Part shown: one piece after another, positions 24,916 through 38,575 of the stretch
How the letters are laid out: every line of letters starts with the position of its first letter
Numbering within the stretch: the stretch's first letter is position 1
From: Heterodera schachtii
Taxonomy: Eukaryota > Nematoda > Chromadorea > Rhabditida > Heteroderidae
DNA length: 64,000 bases
Direction of reading: 5' to 3'
Assembly (NCBI GenBank): GCA_023374025.1
Contig: SIJG01000019.1
Span: forward strand, 434,864 to 498,863
Program-made: the position numbers and the translations under genes
Notes under the pieces: model-generated
Told to the model about the DNA's origin: nothing
What the model saw: the letters and a program-made list of their open reading frames with translations, nothing else
Databases searched by the model: none

Positions 24916-26708
24916 AAATATTTTTATGGATTCTTATTTTATGCTCTATTTGTGGTTTAAAAAGTATAATTTTTTTAAAATTCGTTTTGGTTAATAGTCT
25001 TCCTGACCACTTACAATATATTAAATGTGAAAAACTATAGAAATCTCACACAGAAAAAATGGGTTTTTTAGGTATTCAATAAACGAGATATTATGAAGTG
25101 AATGAAAAACGAATTTTATTTTTTTAATTAAAAGAAAATTGTGATCGTAATTAACTATCGAAATTTTGCTCAAATAATTTTTTATTATTTATGTATATTT
25201 AAGCAAAATGACCATGCATAAAACTAAATTTAAATAATTTTCCTTTTAAATAAAATATTCTCTGACAAATGAGAAAAGGACAAAAGATAAAAAGGGAATT
25301 TTAACTTTAAAATAAAGTTTAAAATAAAATTAAAAAATCATTAAAAGAATGAGGGATGAAATTTCCCTAAAATTTCAAAATTTTACCTATAAATGATTTA
25401 ATTTTAAGTGAAAATCTGTTTATAATTAATAAACTAAAAAATGAAGATTGTAATATTACATACTCACCGTGCGATTATATCTCATGAAAAAAACTCTTTT
25501 TGGTAAATACACTGACGCTAATTATCAATAATTAGATTTTGAAGAACGTTAGTTGAATTAAAATAAATTAATTAATATCGATAAAACGATAATTTAATTT
25601 CATAAAAACAAAATGATTTAAAGCATAAAAATTTTTTAAATAGAAAATTAAACTAAAAATTAAACAAAATATCTACCATATTTAAAAAGCCCAAATAAAT
25701 AAAAAAAATGCTAAGTTAACACAAATTGGAAAATGGGAATTTTACGTCAATTGAAAAAAACAATTGAATTCCTCAAAGTTGAAGTTTTAAATATTATTTG
25801 AAATTAAATAATAAAAAATAAAAAAATTACAAAAAATAAATATACCGATAAAATACCACAAATATTATTGTTTTTATATAACAATTTGTAGGTATAAAAA
25901 TAAATATAATTAATAAAAAATATATATTTTAAATTTTTAATATTTTCATAAACCATTATTCTAATACAAATTATTTATTTTGATTTTTAAATAAAACAAA
26001 AAAAAATTATACATTAAATTGTCGGTTAAGGTAATACTAAAATTTACTCGAAAAAATAATAAAATTTACTTAAAAGATATTCTCACATTATTTTTGTGCA
26101 TAGTTGAAAGAAAATTTCACGTCAATGAACGGAAAACAGATAAATAGCAAATTTTACTTTTTCTTACTGTTTCATCAGATTAATATTTAAATATAAAATT
26201 TATAAAATCAATCAGCCAATAATTTAATTAACTTTTAAATATAAGCATTAATATCAAAATTTTAAATACAAAATTATTAAAATTTACCATTGAAAAATTT
26301 CCAAGAAAAGTAAAAAGAAGAATTAAGTGAATTAAAAAATCAAATTAATAATAAAATAAAGACAACACAAAAATGCAGCGATATAGAAATGAATTTCAAA
26401 TAGAATAATTATCTTATCAACGATTTTTATTTATAGTTAATTCCACCAAACTTTTTTGAATTTATTCTTTAGTTTGAATTGCGTTAAATCCATATAAAAA
26501 CAATAAGACCTTCTTGTTACATCTGATATGGATCGGTGACATTTAATAATTTTTTGATTAAATTAAAATCGTTCATAAAAAATATATAAAAATAGGAAGA
26601 ATTTTTTTTTTTGTGTCTTTTGTACACGATTTCAATTTGTTCTTAAAAAATAATATTTAAAGTAAAAACTTAAGAAAAATTATTATTGTCAAAAATATAA
26701 AAAACAAA
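24916..26708. other. A+T-rich intergenic sequence
   Basis: Nothing supportable seen. Confidence 0.5.
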
Positions 26709-26951
26709 ATGGTAAATAAATATTTAAAAATAATAAATTTAAAACTTATTCGAAAAATATTCAAAGCCTTTCAAATCCTTCTCCTTTTGTTTCATAACAT
26801 AAATGTTTATCCTCGCAAGAATTTATACAAATGTTCAAATGCCTTTCTCTATTTCTGGGGAGTAAGAAATAAAATAACTAAAGAAAATAATTATATATTC
26901 GACAAAAATCATGGCTTTAGAATCAATAAAATTTTTTATAATTATAATTAA
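26709..26951 (+). CDS. Hypothetical 80-residue protein
   Basis: ATG opens MVNKYLKIINLKLIRKIFKA, then a hydrophobic run (FQILLLLFHNI) and a C-terminal part with Cys and aromatic residues. It is strongly biased to A+T codons. It is listed for completeness. A chance ORF is about as likely as a gene. Confidence 0.2.
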   Translation: MVNKYLKIINLKLIRKIFKAFQILLLLFHNINVYPRKNLYKCSNAFLYFWGVRNKITKENNYIFDKNHGFRINKIFYNYN

Positions 26952-27519
26952 TTATACATTTATTAATATCGTATATTTTTTATTATAAAAAAGTCGGAGC
27001 CTATTTATAATGTACAATTCATTGCTTTGGTTTTTAATGATAATCCTGCTTTAATTAAAATATTAATAATACAATAAAATCATAAAAATACAAATTTTCA
27101 ATACCTAAAAGATTAAACTAATATATAAAAATTACTAAGGAATTGGGCCTTTAGCAATAATTTTATGGCAAATACTTAGTAAAAAGTAATCAAAAATATC
27201 ATGGGCAATTTAATGAGTTTTTATAATCGTTTTTGTAGAAATAATCAAAATGTTAAAAAAGAATTTACATTTTAAAAAAAATTTCAATTTTCTCAACAAA
27301 ATTTTTTTAATTCAAATTATAAAATATTATCTGATTTAAAATGAATGATAATATTTTTATTTTTAGAAAAAAATATTAGCTAAAATAAATTTTCATGAAT
27401 ATTATGCCTGATAATTTTAAATCTTATAAATATTAAAGCATTATTTGTTTAATTAAATCAATAACTTTTTACTTTTTAATAAATTGTTATGATATAATTA
27501 CTTTAATGTAAATCCATAA

Positions 27520-28080
27520 TTAAAAATTGTTATTCCGGCCGCGCGCGACGCCAGAACAAAAAAAGATGTGGTGTCATTTTGTAAACATTAATTGTTTACA
27601 AAAATTCAATTCAAAAAAAACTCAAAACGGAATGTATGCCATAAATAGAAAAAAATCTCTTTTAAAACAAAAATTTAAAAACCGAAATATAGATTTAGAA
27701 AAAATGACCTACATATGAAAAGAACTTGGTTAATTCGCATTTTTGGAGCTCGGGTTCAAATCCAACACAAAAATAAATGAATTTTATTAATCTATAATAT
27801 TACTAAATAATTTATAAAATTTTTTTTAGTAAAAAATGGGTAATAGTTTTTCTTTAGTGAAAATAAGCAAAAATCAGTTAATTTTAAAGGTTAGGGAATT
27901 AATAATTTATTATTAATCCATAATTAAAAAATAATAAATTAATTTTGTTATTCTGGCCGCGCGCGCCGCCAGAACAAAAAAAGATGTGGTGTCATTTTTC
28001 AAACATTAATTGTTTACAAAAATTCAATCCAAAAGAAACTCACTACGGATTGTATGCCGACCTACACATGAAAAGAATAA
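27520..28080. repeat. Direct repeat pair with GCGCGC core and tRNA-like box B
   Basis: Two copies (about 27520-27720 and 27930-28080) share CCATAATTAAAAA, a TTCYGGCCGCGCGCG core, CCAGAACAAAAAAAGATGTG, and a segment with ATTAATTGTTTACAAAAATTC. Both end near CCTACAYATGAAAAGAA. Between them, at about 27750-27762, GGGTTCAAATCC is a good tRNA box B. A SINE-like tRNA-derived repeat inserted in tandem is likely. The ORF at 27527 is part of it. Confidence 0.6.
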
Positions 28081-28810
28081 TCAAAAAAATAATAAATATT
28101 CATTGAAAATCGAATGAAAATATCAATGTACCTGCCAATAGAATATGTTTATTACAAATATATAAATTTTATATAATTTTTTAACCAATTTTTATGTAAA
28201 TTAATAATGGCAAATTTTTTCCGATAATACAAAATTGAGATTCCCTTCCGAAAATATGAAATAAAATAAATAATGGTTTTCAACGACCAAACAAATTATT
28301 AAAAGAACATACAAAAATAATTAAATAAATTAATAAAACCAACGAGGTCTTACATTACAAAACGCACTAGCGGAAAATTTGATCATGAGATTGAATATAG
28401 GTTTCATTCATAAATGAAAAAATAACGAATTAAAGTCCACAAAAAAATAAAATTTTTATTCTTACATCTAAAGCATAACTTGCCGCACATGAAGCATCTC
28501 GCGCGGTAATAAACAAGAGTTAATTAAAATAAAAAAGAATATGAAGTCACATTTAATAAAATATTTGTTTTATTGCGAAAAAATCATTTATTTTTACTAT
28601 TTTTGAATGGTAAAATTATAATAATTACTAACTCAAAAATCAAAATAAAAAACCGACAATAATAATTGTAATGAATATATGTTCATAATTATTATATAAT
28701 AGTTAAGCGATTAAAAATTAATTTATCCATAATACAAAGATTAAAAAAGAAAAGTATTTTTTTAAATTTAAATAAATATTAACCAACAATAAATAACTTA
28801 CATTTTTAAG

Positions 28811-28916
28811 AGAATCATTCCATATAAAAATTTCCTATGCGGGAGGCTTAGCGAGATGCTACCCAAGTCCTCTTTCTATATTTGAACAGAAACAATTCCC
28901 CGGCGCTGTTCAATAA
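28811..28916 (+). other. Exon-like island with AATAAA over its stop codon
   Basis: After a TTTTTAAG acceptor shape, a G+C-richer frame encodes ISYAGGLARCYPSPLSIFEQ then KQFPGAVQ and TAA. AATAAA at 28912-28917 overlaps the stop. This looks like a last exon. TTGAACAG and CTGTTCAA in the same stretch could also pair into a stem, so a structured RNA is an alternative. Confidence 0.3.
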
Positions 28917-29142
28917 AATGTCTATTTGATTAGAAATGCAATAATTCCATACAAGCAACAAAAAAAGCACAATCGTTGAAGGCAATAAATAAAATTTTTA
29001 ATAATTAATCTTCATTAACATTTATTTCGGTATAATTAAAAAACCATTATTAAATTTCAATAATTTAATGCTTTTTTTTACAGAGTGTAGTATAATTAGT
29101 TTCTCTTTATTAATTCAGATATTAAATTAGTATTTTATTTAG

Positions 29143-29250
29143 AAATTACATTTTTGTTCGGCACCGCAACGTTGGAAGAAACATAAATTCTCGTTAGACG
29201 ATGATATTGGCATATATTTGTTTATTCGTATTCATCAAAATTGTGAATGA
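29143..29250 (+). other. Exon-like island (CSAPQRWKKHKFSLDDD)
   Basis: Behind TTTTATTTAG, a frame reads HFCSAPQRWKKHKFSLDDD then IGIYLFIRIHQNCE and TGA. Composition and acceptor favour an exon, but there is no neighbour to join it to and no recognised family. Confidence 0.25.
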
Positions 29251-30126
29251 TTTTTCTATGTTTGTTATTAAACTGGAAATGTTTATATTGTAAATTTAAA
29301 ATTTGCTTTTTATTAAATAAATCAACTCATTCTTTCTATTTTTAATCCATTTTTAATTGTCTATTTAATGAATTATTCATTAAAGCGTCTTTTTCTCATT
29401 TATATGGTAAGCAAAAAGGCGAGTTATACAATTTTTAATAATTTTTTGGTTTATAGATTATAAATTTCCTTGCTTGAGTTAGCCAGTAATTTTTCTCGGT
29501 ATCTTTGAATCATATTTAATCATAGGTGCAATGATATTGCTTTATTTCTTTTTTTAATTCATTAAATAAATAATAGAAATATTCATGAAATTATATATTT
29601 TTTATGCATTTACTATTTGAATTTCTTATTATTTTCAATAAATTGTTGAATTTATTTTTGTTTTTACATTTTTATTTAATTAAACACCAAAAAAATCTGT
29701 ATATTATTTTTGAATATTAATTTTAACATGATTTTTTTATGCAAATAAATATCGTAGAAAAATTTTGCATAAATTTATATGTATGGTATGCACGTAATGA
29801 TTCCATTTGAATCTTTGTAGGCTTTTTACAATATCCACTTTTAATTTATGTTTATTTTCATTTAAGGATTTATTATTTTTAAATTAAAATATTGTTTTTT
29901 TATATTGTCTTTTCAACCTTTATTAAATTATTCATAAATTCTTTAATTCATTGTCAATTTTAGAGATTTAATTTTCAAAAAATTACATTCTTTAAAGGGT
30001 AATATTTTATATTAATTTGATGTCATTCTTCATTTATTATTTCAAAGTTTTCTTATATGGACAAATCATTAAAATTTGCATTTATTTGTTTAAATATATT
30101 TATTATTATTTTTCGCAAAATATCGT

Positions 30127-30176
30127 GACCGGAAAATCGGTCAGTGGAAAATGCGTCAGTAGAAAATGCGTTAGTG
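30127..30176 (+). repeat. Short tandem repeat, about 15-bp unit, 3 copies
   Basis: Three successive units resemble GGAAAATGCGTCAGT with small differences. They lie within otherwise random A+T-rich sequence and keep one reading frame open. Confidence 0.7.
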
Positions 30177-31350
30177 ATACAAATATTTTAAAATATAGTT
30201 CTTTGTCATTAGTATTGTAATATAGAAGTAAAGTTCTATAAGAAAATCGTTCCAATTTCAAACCCCGGACCCGAACTCGAACAAACAGTCGAAATTTTCT
30301 AATTAGGTTTTTTCTTAAAAATCGGTTAAAATACACGGAAACAAACTAAAAGCCATCAATCCTACAATAAGAGATTATTGTGGCATTTTTGAAACCAAAC
30401 GTTTATATATTTATTTTCTTTTTTATTTGTTCATTTATCTAAATGGCTTTTAATTATCCAAAATTTCATTATTTTTTTGTTACAAAATATCTAAAAATTG
30501 TTTTATTAACTTTTTTAAATATATATCAAATGTAGAAAAATTATTGAATTATTGTTTATTATAGTATTATCATAAACTTTTGTTTTTTACAATTATAAAA
30601 TTAAAAAAAGACCATTTTCAAAAATGGTTTTGGCTTATAGTTGTATTATAACCTTTTTAAATTCTCACGGTCATTCTTTATAATTTAATTCTAATAATTA
30701 AAATTTTCTTGTCTAGAGACGCCCAATTGTATATTTCTTTGGATCAGTAATATTCTTTTTTAAATTGTTTTATATATTTTTGTTAATTGTTATGTGTTTA
30801 TTTTTAAGGTTTCTGTTTAAAATTTATTAGTTGATGAATGCTTTTATGTTTATAAAATGTTTTTATCAAAAGTATTTTGTAGTTTAAAGTTTAAATTTTA
30901 TTTTAAAATCATTATATGTAGTATACCACAAATTTTGCTTTGATTAACTTTAAATGTTGACGGTGCGACTGAGTAATTCTGGTAACCAACCTTTTTTCAT
31001 GATTTGATTCGAGAACATTTGAATATTTTTGATATTAAGAATTTTTAAAAGTTTAAAATTACTAATAAGGGCATAAAAATTGTAAAATAATGTGAAAAAT
31101 GTTAAAATATGGTGAAAATTTGAAACTCAATTTGTTTTTTCAATGAAATTAAATAAAAGTCAATGTATATATCTTATTGAGCAAATTAATTACAAAAGAA
31201 TTGAATTTCATTCTTTTTTGAAGCAAAAAAAAATTTGGCTTTTATTAAAGAAAACTCTTTTTTTATATTATAGTTCATTTAAATTAATTTCTCTTTATCT
31301 AATGATATATATTGTCGAAATATTTTTCTTATCAAATTGTAGTGAAATGA

Positions 31351-31524
31351 ATAATTAATTATCTTATTTTAAATATTACTCGCGGCGATTTCTGTTGTTG
31401 TGCCGCAATTGGCTCTTGCGAATTATCGATATTTTTGGAATCTAAGAAAATGTTAATTGCTATAATTAAATTATATATTCCAACTCAACTTGACACCCTT
31501 GAAACTTGTGCGCAGATTTTTTAA
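31351..31524 (+). other. 57-codon open frame with Cys-rich patch
   Basis: Between stops, the frame reads TRGDFCCCAAIGSCELSIFL in a local G+C-rich patch (31380-31430) and ends TLETCAQIF. It has no ATG at its start. It may be an exon or remnant. The unrelated ORF at 31143-31358 in another frame ends just before it and is probably chance. Confidence 0.2.
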
Positions 31525-32899
31525 TAAATACGGCTAATTATTAATTAATGAATTTAAAATGTGTAATTAAAAGAAGTAAAAAAATTTACAATACACTATA
31601 AATTAGAATCAACAAATTGCTGGGTTTTAACTTAATTAAATAATATTATAGCAAAATCAACTTATTTTATAAAAAAAAATCTTTTAATGTTACATTATGC
31701 AATATGAATTAACAATTAAAATTATTTATCTTTTTCTGATTTTCATATATTTTTTACGTGCTAATTTTAAAAGTTTTTCTTTTAATTATACTCTATTAAG
31801 AAAGCAGAAAATCTATTAAAATAGATTTTTATTTTATTTGAATTTTCTTTATTTTCTTATTTTACTCTAAAATTTTAAATTATTTTTGGTTCTTTTTTTC
31901 GTAGTTTTTTATCTTTTTGTGTTGATTAAAAAGTCAATTGTACCACTTTGATCAGGTAACTCCTTCAGTTGAGGACTCCAAAATTGCTTGAAACCATGAA
32001 ATTTTTGAAATTTTTTTTTTGTAATTTACCCTTTTTAATTAGCAATATTAAAAATACCGAACAAAAAAAAAAGAATTTAAAATATCTACGAGAAAATAAA
32101 ACAAACTAATATAAAAAATTACTTGCCGATTAAAAAGGGAAAAAATCTATGTATCAATAATTACAATACTAGCAATATGAAAAAATTAATAAAATTGTAA
32201 TAAAATTTATTTATTTTAACATTTTAAATCCTTAAATTGCCAATTATTGAAAAGTCTAAAAATCTTGTAATGACGACTCTCGATGTTTAAAAATGCCGAA
32301 TTTCTGTACATCCTTAGTGTTCAGAATGACTTGAAATTTTTAGGAAAATCCATAATGTAAGTTCGCCTAACACTTTATCTGATGCAAAGGATTTACAATT
32401 TATAATAAATAAACAACAAATTAAAAAGAATTTTGTATTTAAATATCGTTAAATGTAAATTTTACTCCTTATACATATGTATCGGTTTTTATTTTATAAA
32501 ATAAAAAATTAACACACATCATATGAGAAAAGTATAAGAAACCAATCCTATCACAATCGACGAGTTTAATAATTAATTGAACCCAATTCTAAATAATTAA
32601 TTAAAGTGTCTTAACCCTGAAGACATTAAATTTATTGAATCAAATAAAAAAAAATGAAATTAAAGTAATAATTAGCATAAATAATAAAATATTCTAATAA
32701 AAATGTATGTTTTTAAATTAATTTTTTGAATTTTAAAAAGATTTTATATATGTTTTTTTTATCAATTTTATAAATATAAATAAATCAAATATCATTTATT
32801 GCTATATTTTGTGAAAAAATATTAATTAAAATTAATATAATAAGAGAATGTAATATATGTGAAATTATTAGGCTAAAAAATTCAAAAACTTGAAAGTTT

Positions 32900-33106
32900 A
32901 TGAATTTAATGAATGAAGTTGAATTTAAATATTTAAACTATATATTTTGGTTTTCTTTGCTGTTTATTTGTGTCAATAATAATTTTTGTTTACATAATTT
33001 TAACCGCCCAGCCAACTTCTCTTACAATATAATTCAAGAAAACTTCTTTTTTTTAATTAAATATAAAAATTATAATCGAAACAAAATCCGTAAAGAATTA
33101 TATTAA
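32900..33106 (+). CDS. Hypothetical 68-residue membrane or secreted protein
   Basis: ATG opens MNLMNEVEFKYLNYIFWFSL, followed by a hydrophobic core (FSLLFICVN), two Cys and a basic tail. The hydrophobic stretch at residues 13-28 could be a signal anchor. No family is recognised and codon choice follows base composition, so it may be a chance frame. Confidence 0.25.
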   Translation: MNLMNEVEFKYLNYIFWFSLLFICVNNNFCLHNFNRPANFSYNIIQENFFFLIKYKNYNRNKIRKELY

Positions 33107-35509
33107 ATAATTTAAAAAATAACAAGGATATATTATACGAATTACTTTTTTATTTAAACCAGTACACTTATTTAACCAATAAAAATATGATTAATATATG
33201 AGGTAAAGTTGATACGAGAAATAAAAACGATTGTCTGTTCATTATAATAATAAAATAGTTCAGCTTTCTGAAATAATTGTTTTGATTAAAAAGATGTCAA
33301 AAAAATTTAAAAATTTATTGTCGATGCATTTTAAAGACAAAAAATAGGATCATTTGATAAAAAACAGAAAAAGTGACCAAAATAAAAAACTGAAATTCTT
33401 TTGTAAAATTTAATATAATAAAAAATATTTTCCATATCGATAAATATTATTTTATACCTGATTATTATTAAAAGCTTAAAACTAAGACTAAACAAATAAA
33501 ATCTAATAAAAATGCAAATGCAATATTTTTAAATTAATGTTCTTCACGATAAAGTACAATAGTTCTTAAATATTTCAATTTATTTAAAAGTCACATTGTT
33601 AATTTCATAATCTGCATATTAATCGAAATCGTTTTATTATTTTGAAATACATTATATTAAGTATAAATCCAGATTGGAAGAACTTACCAAACGAACTTGA
33701 CTATTAAAAATTTTGAAAAGGTCTTCAGATTAAATTGATAAAGATTTAGCACATTGAAATAAAATATAAGCACTTCATTTTTACAAATTAATAGTATATT
33801 TTGAATAGAATATATTATTTAGTGGAAAACTAATGCTAAATTAACTAATAAAAACCAAAATTTCCGAAATAGAAAATAAAGAGTTTAAAAAATATATTAA
33901 TAATTTATTTTAAATCGAAATTTACAATTGTGTATCAATATCCAATGCCGTGAAATAATAAAAAATATATTGTTTATTAAGTTGACAAACCAATAAATAT
34001 TAAAATTTTCAAGAAATTAGAAATAGACACTTTGAATACTATATAAATTTATCAAAAAAAAAGTGGCTGTCACACTAATGAAATTAATTAACTGTTAATT
34101 AAATTAATAGCTTATAATTATCAAATTTGTAAACATGAGAAATATATAATATGCCTATAATTGAATGTAATTTATTTTCTCTTAAAAATTATATTTTGTA
34201 AGGATCAATTATCCTAATTAGAATTATCTTATTAGAATAATATTAGCATATAACTGTAAAATTGTAATTTATTAATACGATCCTTGCATACTGAAAATAT
34301 ATATATATTTTTTTAAATCTAAAACTTGATTTTTTTGGGAAAGAACCGTCAATCTGAAATCTTTTAAAAAATTGTAATTTCCCAATAAATTATAGAATCT
34401 TATCAAGAAAATTCTTATTTTTTTGTATAATCATATTTTTAACTAGATTATAATATTAAATAATTTTTTAAGGTAAATATTATTTTTTATAAATTGGTTT
34501 TGATTTCCCAGAATTCCCTTTACATTATTTTAGTTATTTATTTCTATTTGTCTAGTTCAATATAAATCATTTAATTCGATTTCTTGTGTACGCGAAATTA
34601 GGACCGAAATTGACTACGATACGCATTTATTAGTTATTGAGTAGAACAATCATTTAATTTTAATACATTTAAGCGCTGTGTTTTTAATCTTTTTATACTT
34701 TAATTTTGTATTTCATTGTGATAATTATTATTTTTGTTTAGATTTGGAATAATTTTATTTAATAACTTGGTATGGATAAAATTTTTATTTAAGAGTTAAA
34801 TGTGTTAATAACTGTGGTTTAAAATTTATGTTGAAAGTTCTTTTATATTTTTCTATATTCTTGTAATATTTAACAATTATGAATAACCTCATTTCTACAA
34901 TTGCATAATCGGTGTGATAACTATTCAAATAATAATGTTTTTCAGCTTTTCATAGGTCCATTCTTCGAATACAGCGAATATGTCTTTGATTTTTAGTTCC
35001 TAAGTAATGACAAAATTGAAACTTCGAAGTTATATATAAGGTTTTATTATCTCGTGCATTTTGTCCTTTTTCATCGCTTAGCATAGCTAAATAGGTCATT
35101 AAGAATAAATCTCAAAATATATTTTTTGTTTTCCTTTATTTTCTAATTTGCTTTTAATGATTCGGAAATATTTGAAATTTTTAATTACTTTATGTGTTAA
35201 TAAATATTTCTATTTTATTTTTATTTTGCTGGTATTATTGTTTATGTATTTCATTATATATACCAACAAGTGTTTTATAAAATAATTCAAAGATTTTTCA
35301 AGCAACTAAATTTACCAATAATCTTAGTTTTGAATGAATTAAGAATTTACAATTTTACATTTTATGGGTGTAAATTTTCAAAAATAAAAAATGAATGAAT
35401 AAATTTTCAAATTAATGACTAATTATTATTTTTTATTTGGAAAATGTTTGCTTAAATTTTACCAAATTCGTCATAAATATCAAAATTCTTATATATTTTT
35501 TTCATTTTT
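33107..35509. other. A+T-rich intergenic sequence
   Basis: The only island is around 34580-34645, where a plus-strand frame reads SCVREIRTEIDYDTHLLVIE before TAG. There is no start codon and no acceptor I trust. Confidence 0.45.
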
Positions 35510-35638
35510 ATGATTAAAATAATGAGATCTTTGCCTCGAAACGAAACTGCAATTACGATGAAGTGTCGTTTAATTTATCTCACAGATACAAATATTTTTA
35601 ATTTCAAAGCCCTTAATTATGAAAATTTTTTATTTTAA
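35510..35638 (+). other. 42-residue ORF with protein-like composition
   Basis: ATG opens MIKIMRSLPRNETAITMKCR and continues LIYLTDTNIFNFKALNYENF. The central part is richer in G+C than the flanks. It is an unrecognised small protein or exon. Confidence 0.25.
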
Positions 35639-37845
35639 TTTAATAAAAAATTAACAAATTTAAATTTTTTTAATTAATAAAAAATTTTTTATTTATCTAA
35701 TCATTTCTTTTAGTTGTCAATTATTCAAATTTTTATATAATTGCATTTTATTGAATAAATATTTTTTTGTTTTAAAGGTTTAATTATTTGAATTTTTTAC
35801 ATTTATATATGCAAAGTAAGTTTTTGAGTTATTTAATTTATATTTATTTCTCTTGTTACTTTTATGAAGATGTGGTGCTCAATCTTGAGCAGTTTCTTCT
35901 CATTTTATATATTTTATTTCTTTTATTTTCAGTTTTTTTGTTTTAATTTACTTTTTGTTTTAAAATAAATTATAATTTGCTTTTCCATAAACATGAAAAT
36001 GATTTTTTATATTATATTTCGTATATCTTGTCTTTATAATAAATAATACAACGGTTTTTCGAGGAAATAAATTTAGCAATTATTATTACTTTATTTTTAA
36101 TACTTTTCAAATATTTTCTCACTGCGTTTTTAGTTTATTTTGGTTTTAATTATTTTAAATAAATCAAAAGTTGATTAAATCCTTTTTATTCTCTGCTCCA
36201 TTTATCTTTTAATTCTTGATCAATTTACCTTTTTTGGTCTTTTTAAATTTAATTATGTGCATTCTTTATAATGATTTTATTTAACTTAAATAATATTAAT
36301 TTCTAAAGAAATTAGCTGAATATATCTTAGCACTTCCAAAAAATATTTTAACAATATATTATTTTAATTCTTTTTTTTAAATTAAACTTAATTGTTTATA
36401 AGTCAAAGATTTGATTTAGCTTTATTTTAATTCTGTTCATTTGCATCTATTAATTGTTTATTGTATTTATAAAGCAGTTTTACTATAGAAATTTATCACA
36501 TTTGCCTTCTTTATTGTAGTGGTCTGGAGCGAATTTTCATAATTCAACGGTAATTCTATCTTCATAATTAAGTATTATTATATAATGATTTAAGCTTGTA
36601 AAAAATTTTTCTGAAATTAAACGAAATAACAATATTAATTAACATTACTGCTAATTTATTTTTTTAATATTAATTCTATGGTAAATCATATAAAAATTTA
36701 TCTGACATAATAAAAAAAACTCACGTTTTTTGCCGAAGTAGACCAAAATAAAAATTGATTTGACAAATCTAAATAATGAAGAAATATCAAATATTTCAAA
36801 AATATTTTGATGAAAATCATTTAAATTTGTTAATGCAAAAAATAAATTCAAAAAAATTTTGAAATCACGTTTAATTGATTAAAATTTTTAAAATTTAGCA
36901 TATTATTTAATTATGATTGCAAAGCGCGTATAAATTGATAAAAATTAGTTTTTATATTAATTTACAATGTCATTCATCGCTTGCTTAAATCATACACTAT
37001 GGTCATCGGACCAAATATTTAAAAGTTAAAAAAATAATAAACACTATTAGAACTTTTCAGGCCTTTGTTCAATCAATTTAATTTCAATAATATTTCGCAA
37101 ACTATTTTTTTCTCACTTAATATTAGATTTTTTTCTATTTTTAAAATGGTTTTTAATCTTTTCAAGTTAGACTCAAATAAGTTACTTTTTTGGTTAAATT
37201 AATTTCATTTTTTTTTGTAAAAATGCATTTTTCTAGAATAAATCCATTAGCATTTTAATAGAAATTTCAAATGCTCACAGCATTTATTCTGGCTGTTTAC
37301 TTAGTTTTTTCATTCCAAAATTTTAGAATATCAAATAAATGATTTATTTAATCTTCAATTTTTTAAGTTATTGTGATTTGATTTATTAAGAATAGAACTT
37401 TGGTTAAATTTCGTGTTATTAACGGCAATAATTTTAATTTTTTAAATTACTTAGTTTCTAATTACTGTGATTAATGAAATTGCGGACTCAATATTTTAAA
37501 AGACTACATTTTTTCTTATTTTTTTAAATCTAGATTATTGGAAGTGTGGCAAAGAAATTCGGCATAACAATTTTCCTATTTATTTTCCCTACAATACAAA
37601 ATCGTTTTATTAATTATTTTATTCTTATAAAAGGAATTTTTAAAACCAAAAAATGACTTGAAATCGCGCTTGAAAAAATTCATAGGGTCTAGAGAAAAAT
37701 CACATGAGCATTGAAATCGTTGATGGCATTAGCTTGGTTTTTCTTTAGAATGTGCCCTTCAGGTGCAAATTGACAAATCAGTTATGCAGTTTGCAATTTT
37801 TTTTATTAATCACACTAATTTAAGAATAGTTTTTGCTAATTATTT
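35639..37845. other. A+T-rich intergenic sequence
   Basis: No gene, RNA or repeat supported. The minus-strand frame at 36651-36851 is A+T-driven. Confidence 0.5.
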
Positions 37846-38005
37846 ATAGTCACTTTTATTACGGTTATTTTGCTAATTACTTTCTTAATTACTCTAATTA
37901 CGATTATTTTATGCTAATTGTTTTATTAATTACTATTATTTATGATTATTTTATCCTAATATTTTATTATTTACTCTTATATAGAATTATTTTATGTTAA
38001 TTATT
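37846..38005. repeat. Degenerate tandem repeat, about 41-bp unit, 4 copies
   Basis: Successive units follow the pattern TTACGATTATTTTATGCTAA followed by an ATTA-rich tail. Each is recognisable by GATTATTTTATGCTAAT variants. It is a minisatellite-like stretch. Confidence 0.7.
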
Positions 38006-38187
38006 TAATTCTAATTATCAAATAGGTTAAATAATCGAATTACTTATTTTCAGAAGATCAATTCTTTTTGATATGAATTTTAATTTATTTTTAATATTTC
38101 AAAATAAATGATGAAATGATCCCATCTAACGCTTTGACTAATTCTTATGTTATTGATTAAATGCTGTTATTTTTTTTATTTAGTAAT

Positions 38188-38262
38188 ATGCTACAATAAA
38201 ATGCAAAAAATTAATGTAATTTTATTTAAATTACTTTAATTTTTTGCATATTATTGTAGCAT
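38188..38262. ncRNA. 33-bp-stem hairpin, possible miRNA precursor or foldback
   Basis: The arms at 38188-38220 and 38230-38262 pair at 31 of 33 positions around a 9-base loop. The arms begin ATGCTACAATAAAATGCAAA and the two mismatches are internal, as in many microRNA precursors. Pairing may continue outward. The size is right for a precursor hairpin, but a palindromic repeat is equally possible. No conserved seed is recognised. Confidence 0.35.
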
Positions 38263-38547
38263 TTCTAAAATAAATTAACACATATTGTATTAAAAATGAA
38301 AACAAATTTCTTATTTTCTGAAGGTTGATTATTTTTAAATTGTTTTTAATATTCCATAAATAAATGCTTAGTTGTTTACATTTTTTATCCTTATAGCCTT
38401 GACTGATTTTAACGATTTATTAACAACTGGAGCATATTTTAATTTTTGTTATTATTTTTAATGTTAGGGGGTTCATATTGGGCGAACAGGATGCCAAATT
38501 CGAGATCAGTGGCCCAAAAAATCAAAAAAATAATTCTTAAAGATTTC

Positions 38548-38575
38548 ACAGGCAAATGGATTTGAACCCATGACC
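38548..38575 (-). pseudogene. tRNA-like T arm
   Basis: On the minus strand TGGGTTCAAATCCA forms a T arm with intact box B (38557-38570). The rest of a tRNA cannot be recognised upstream, so this is a fragment, probably SINE-derived. Confidence 0.4.

Noticed and set aside
30127..30176. CRISPR-like array
   Set aside because: The three short contiguous units have no spacers and the genome is eukaryotic.
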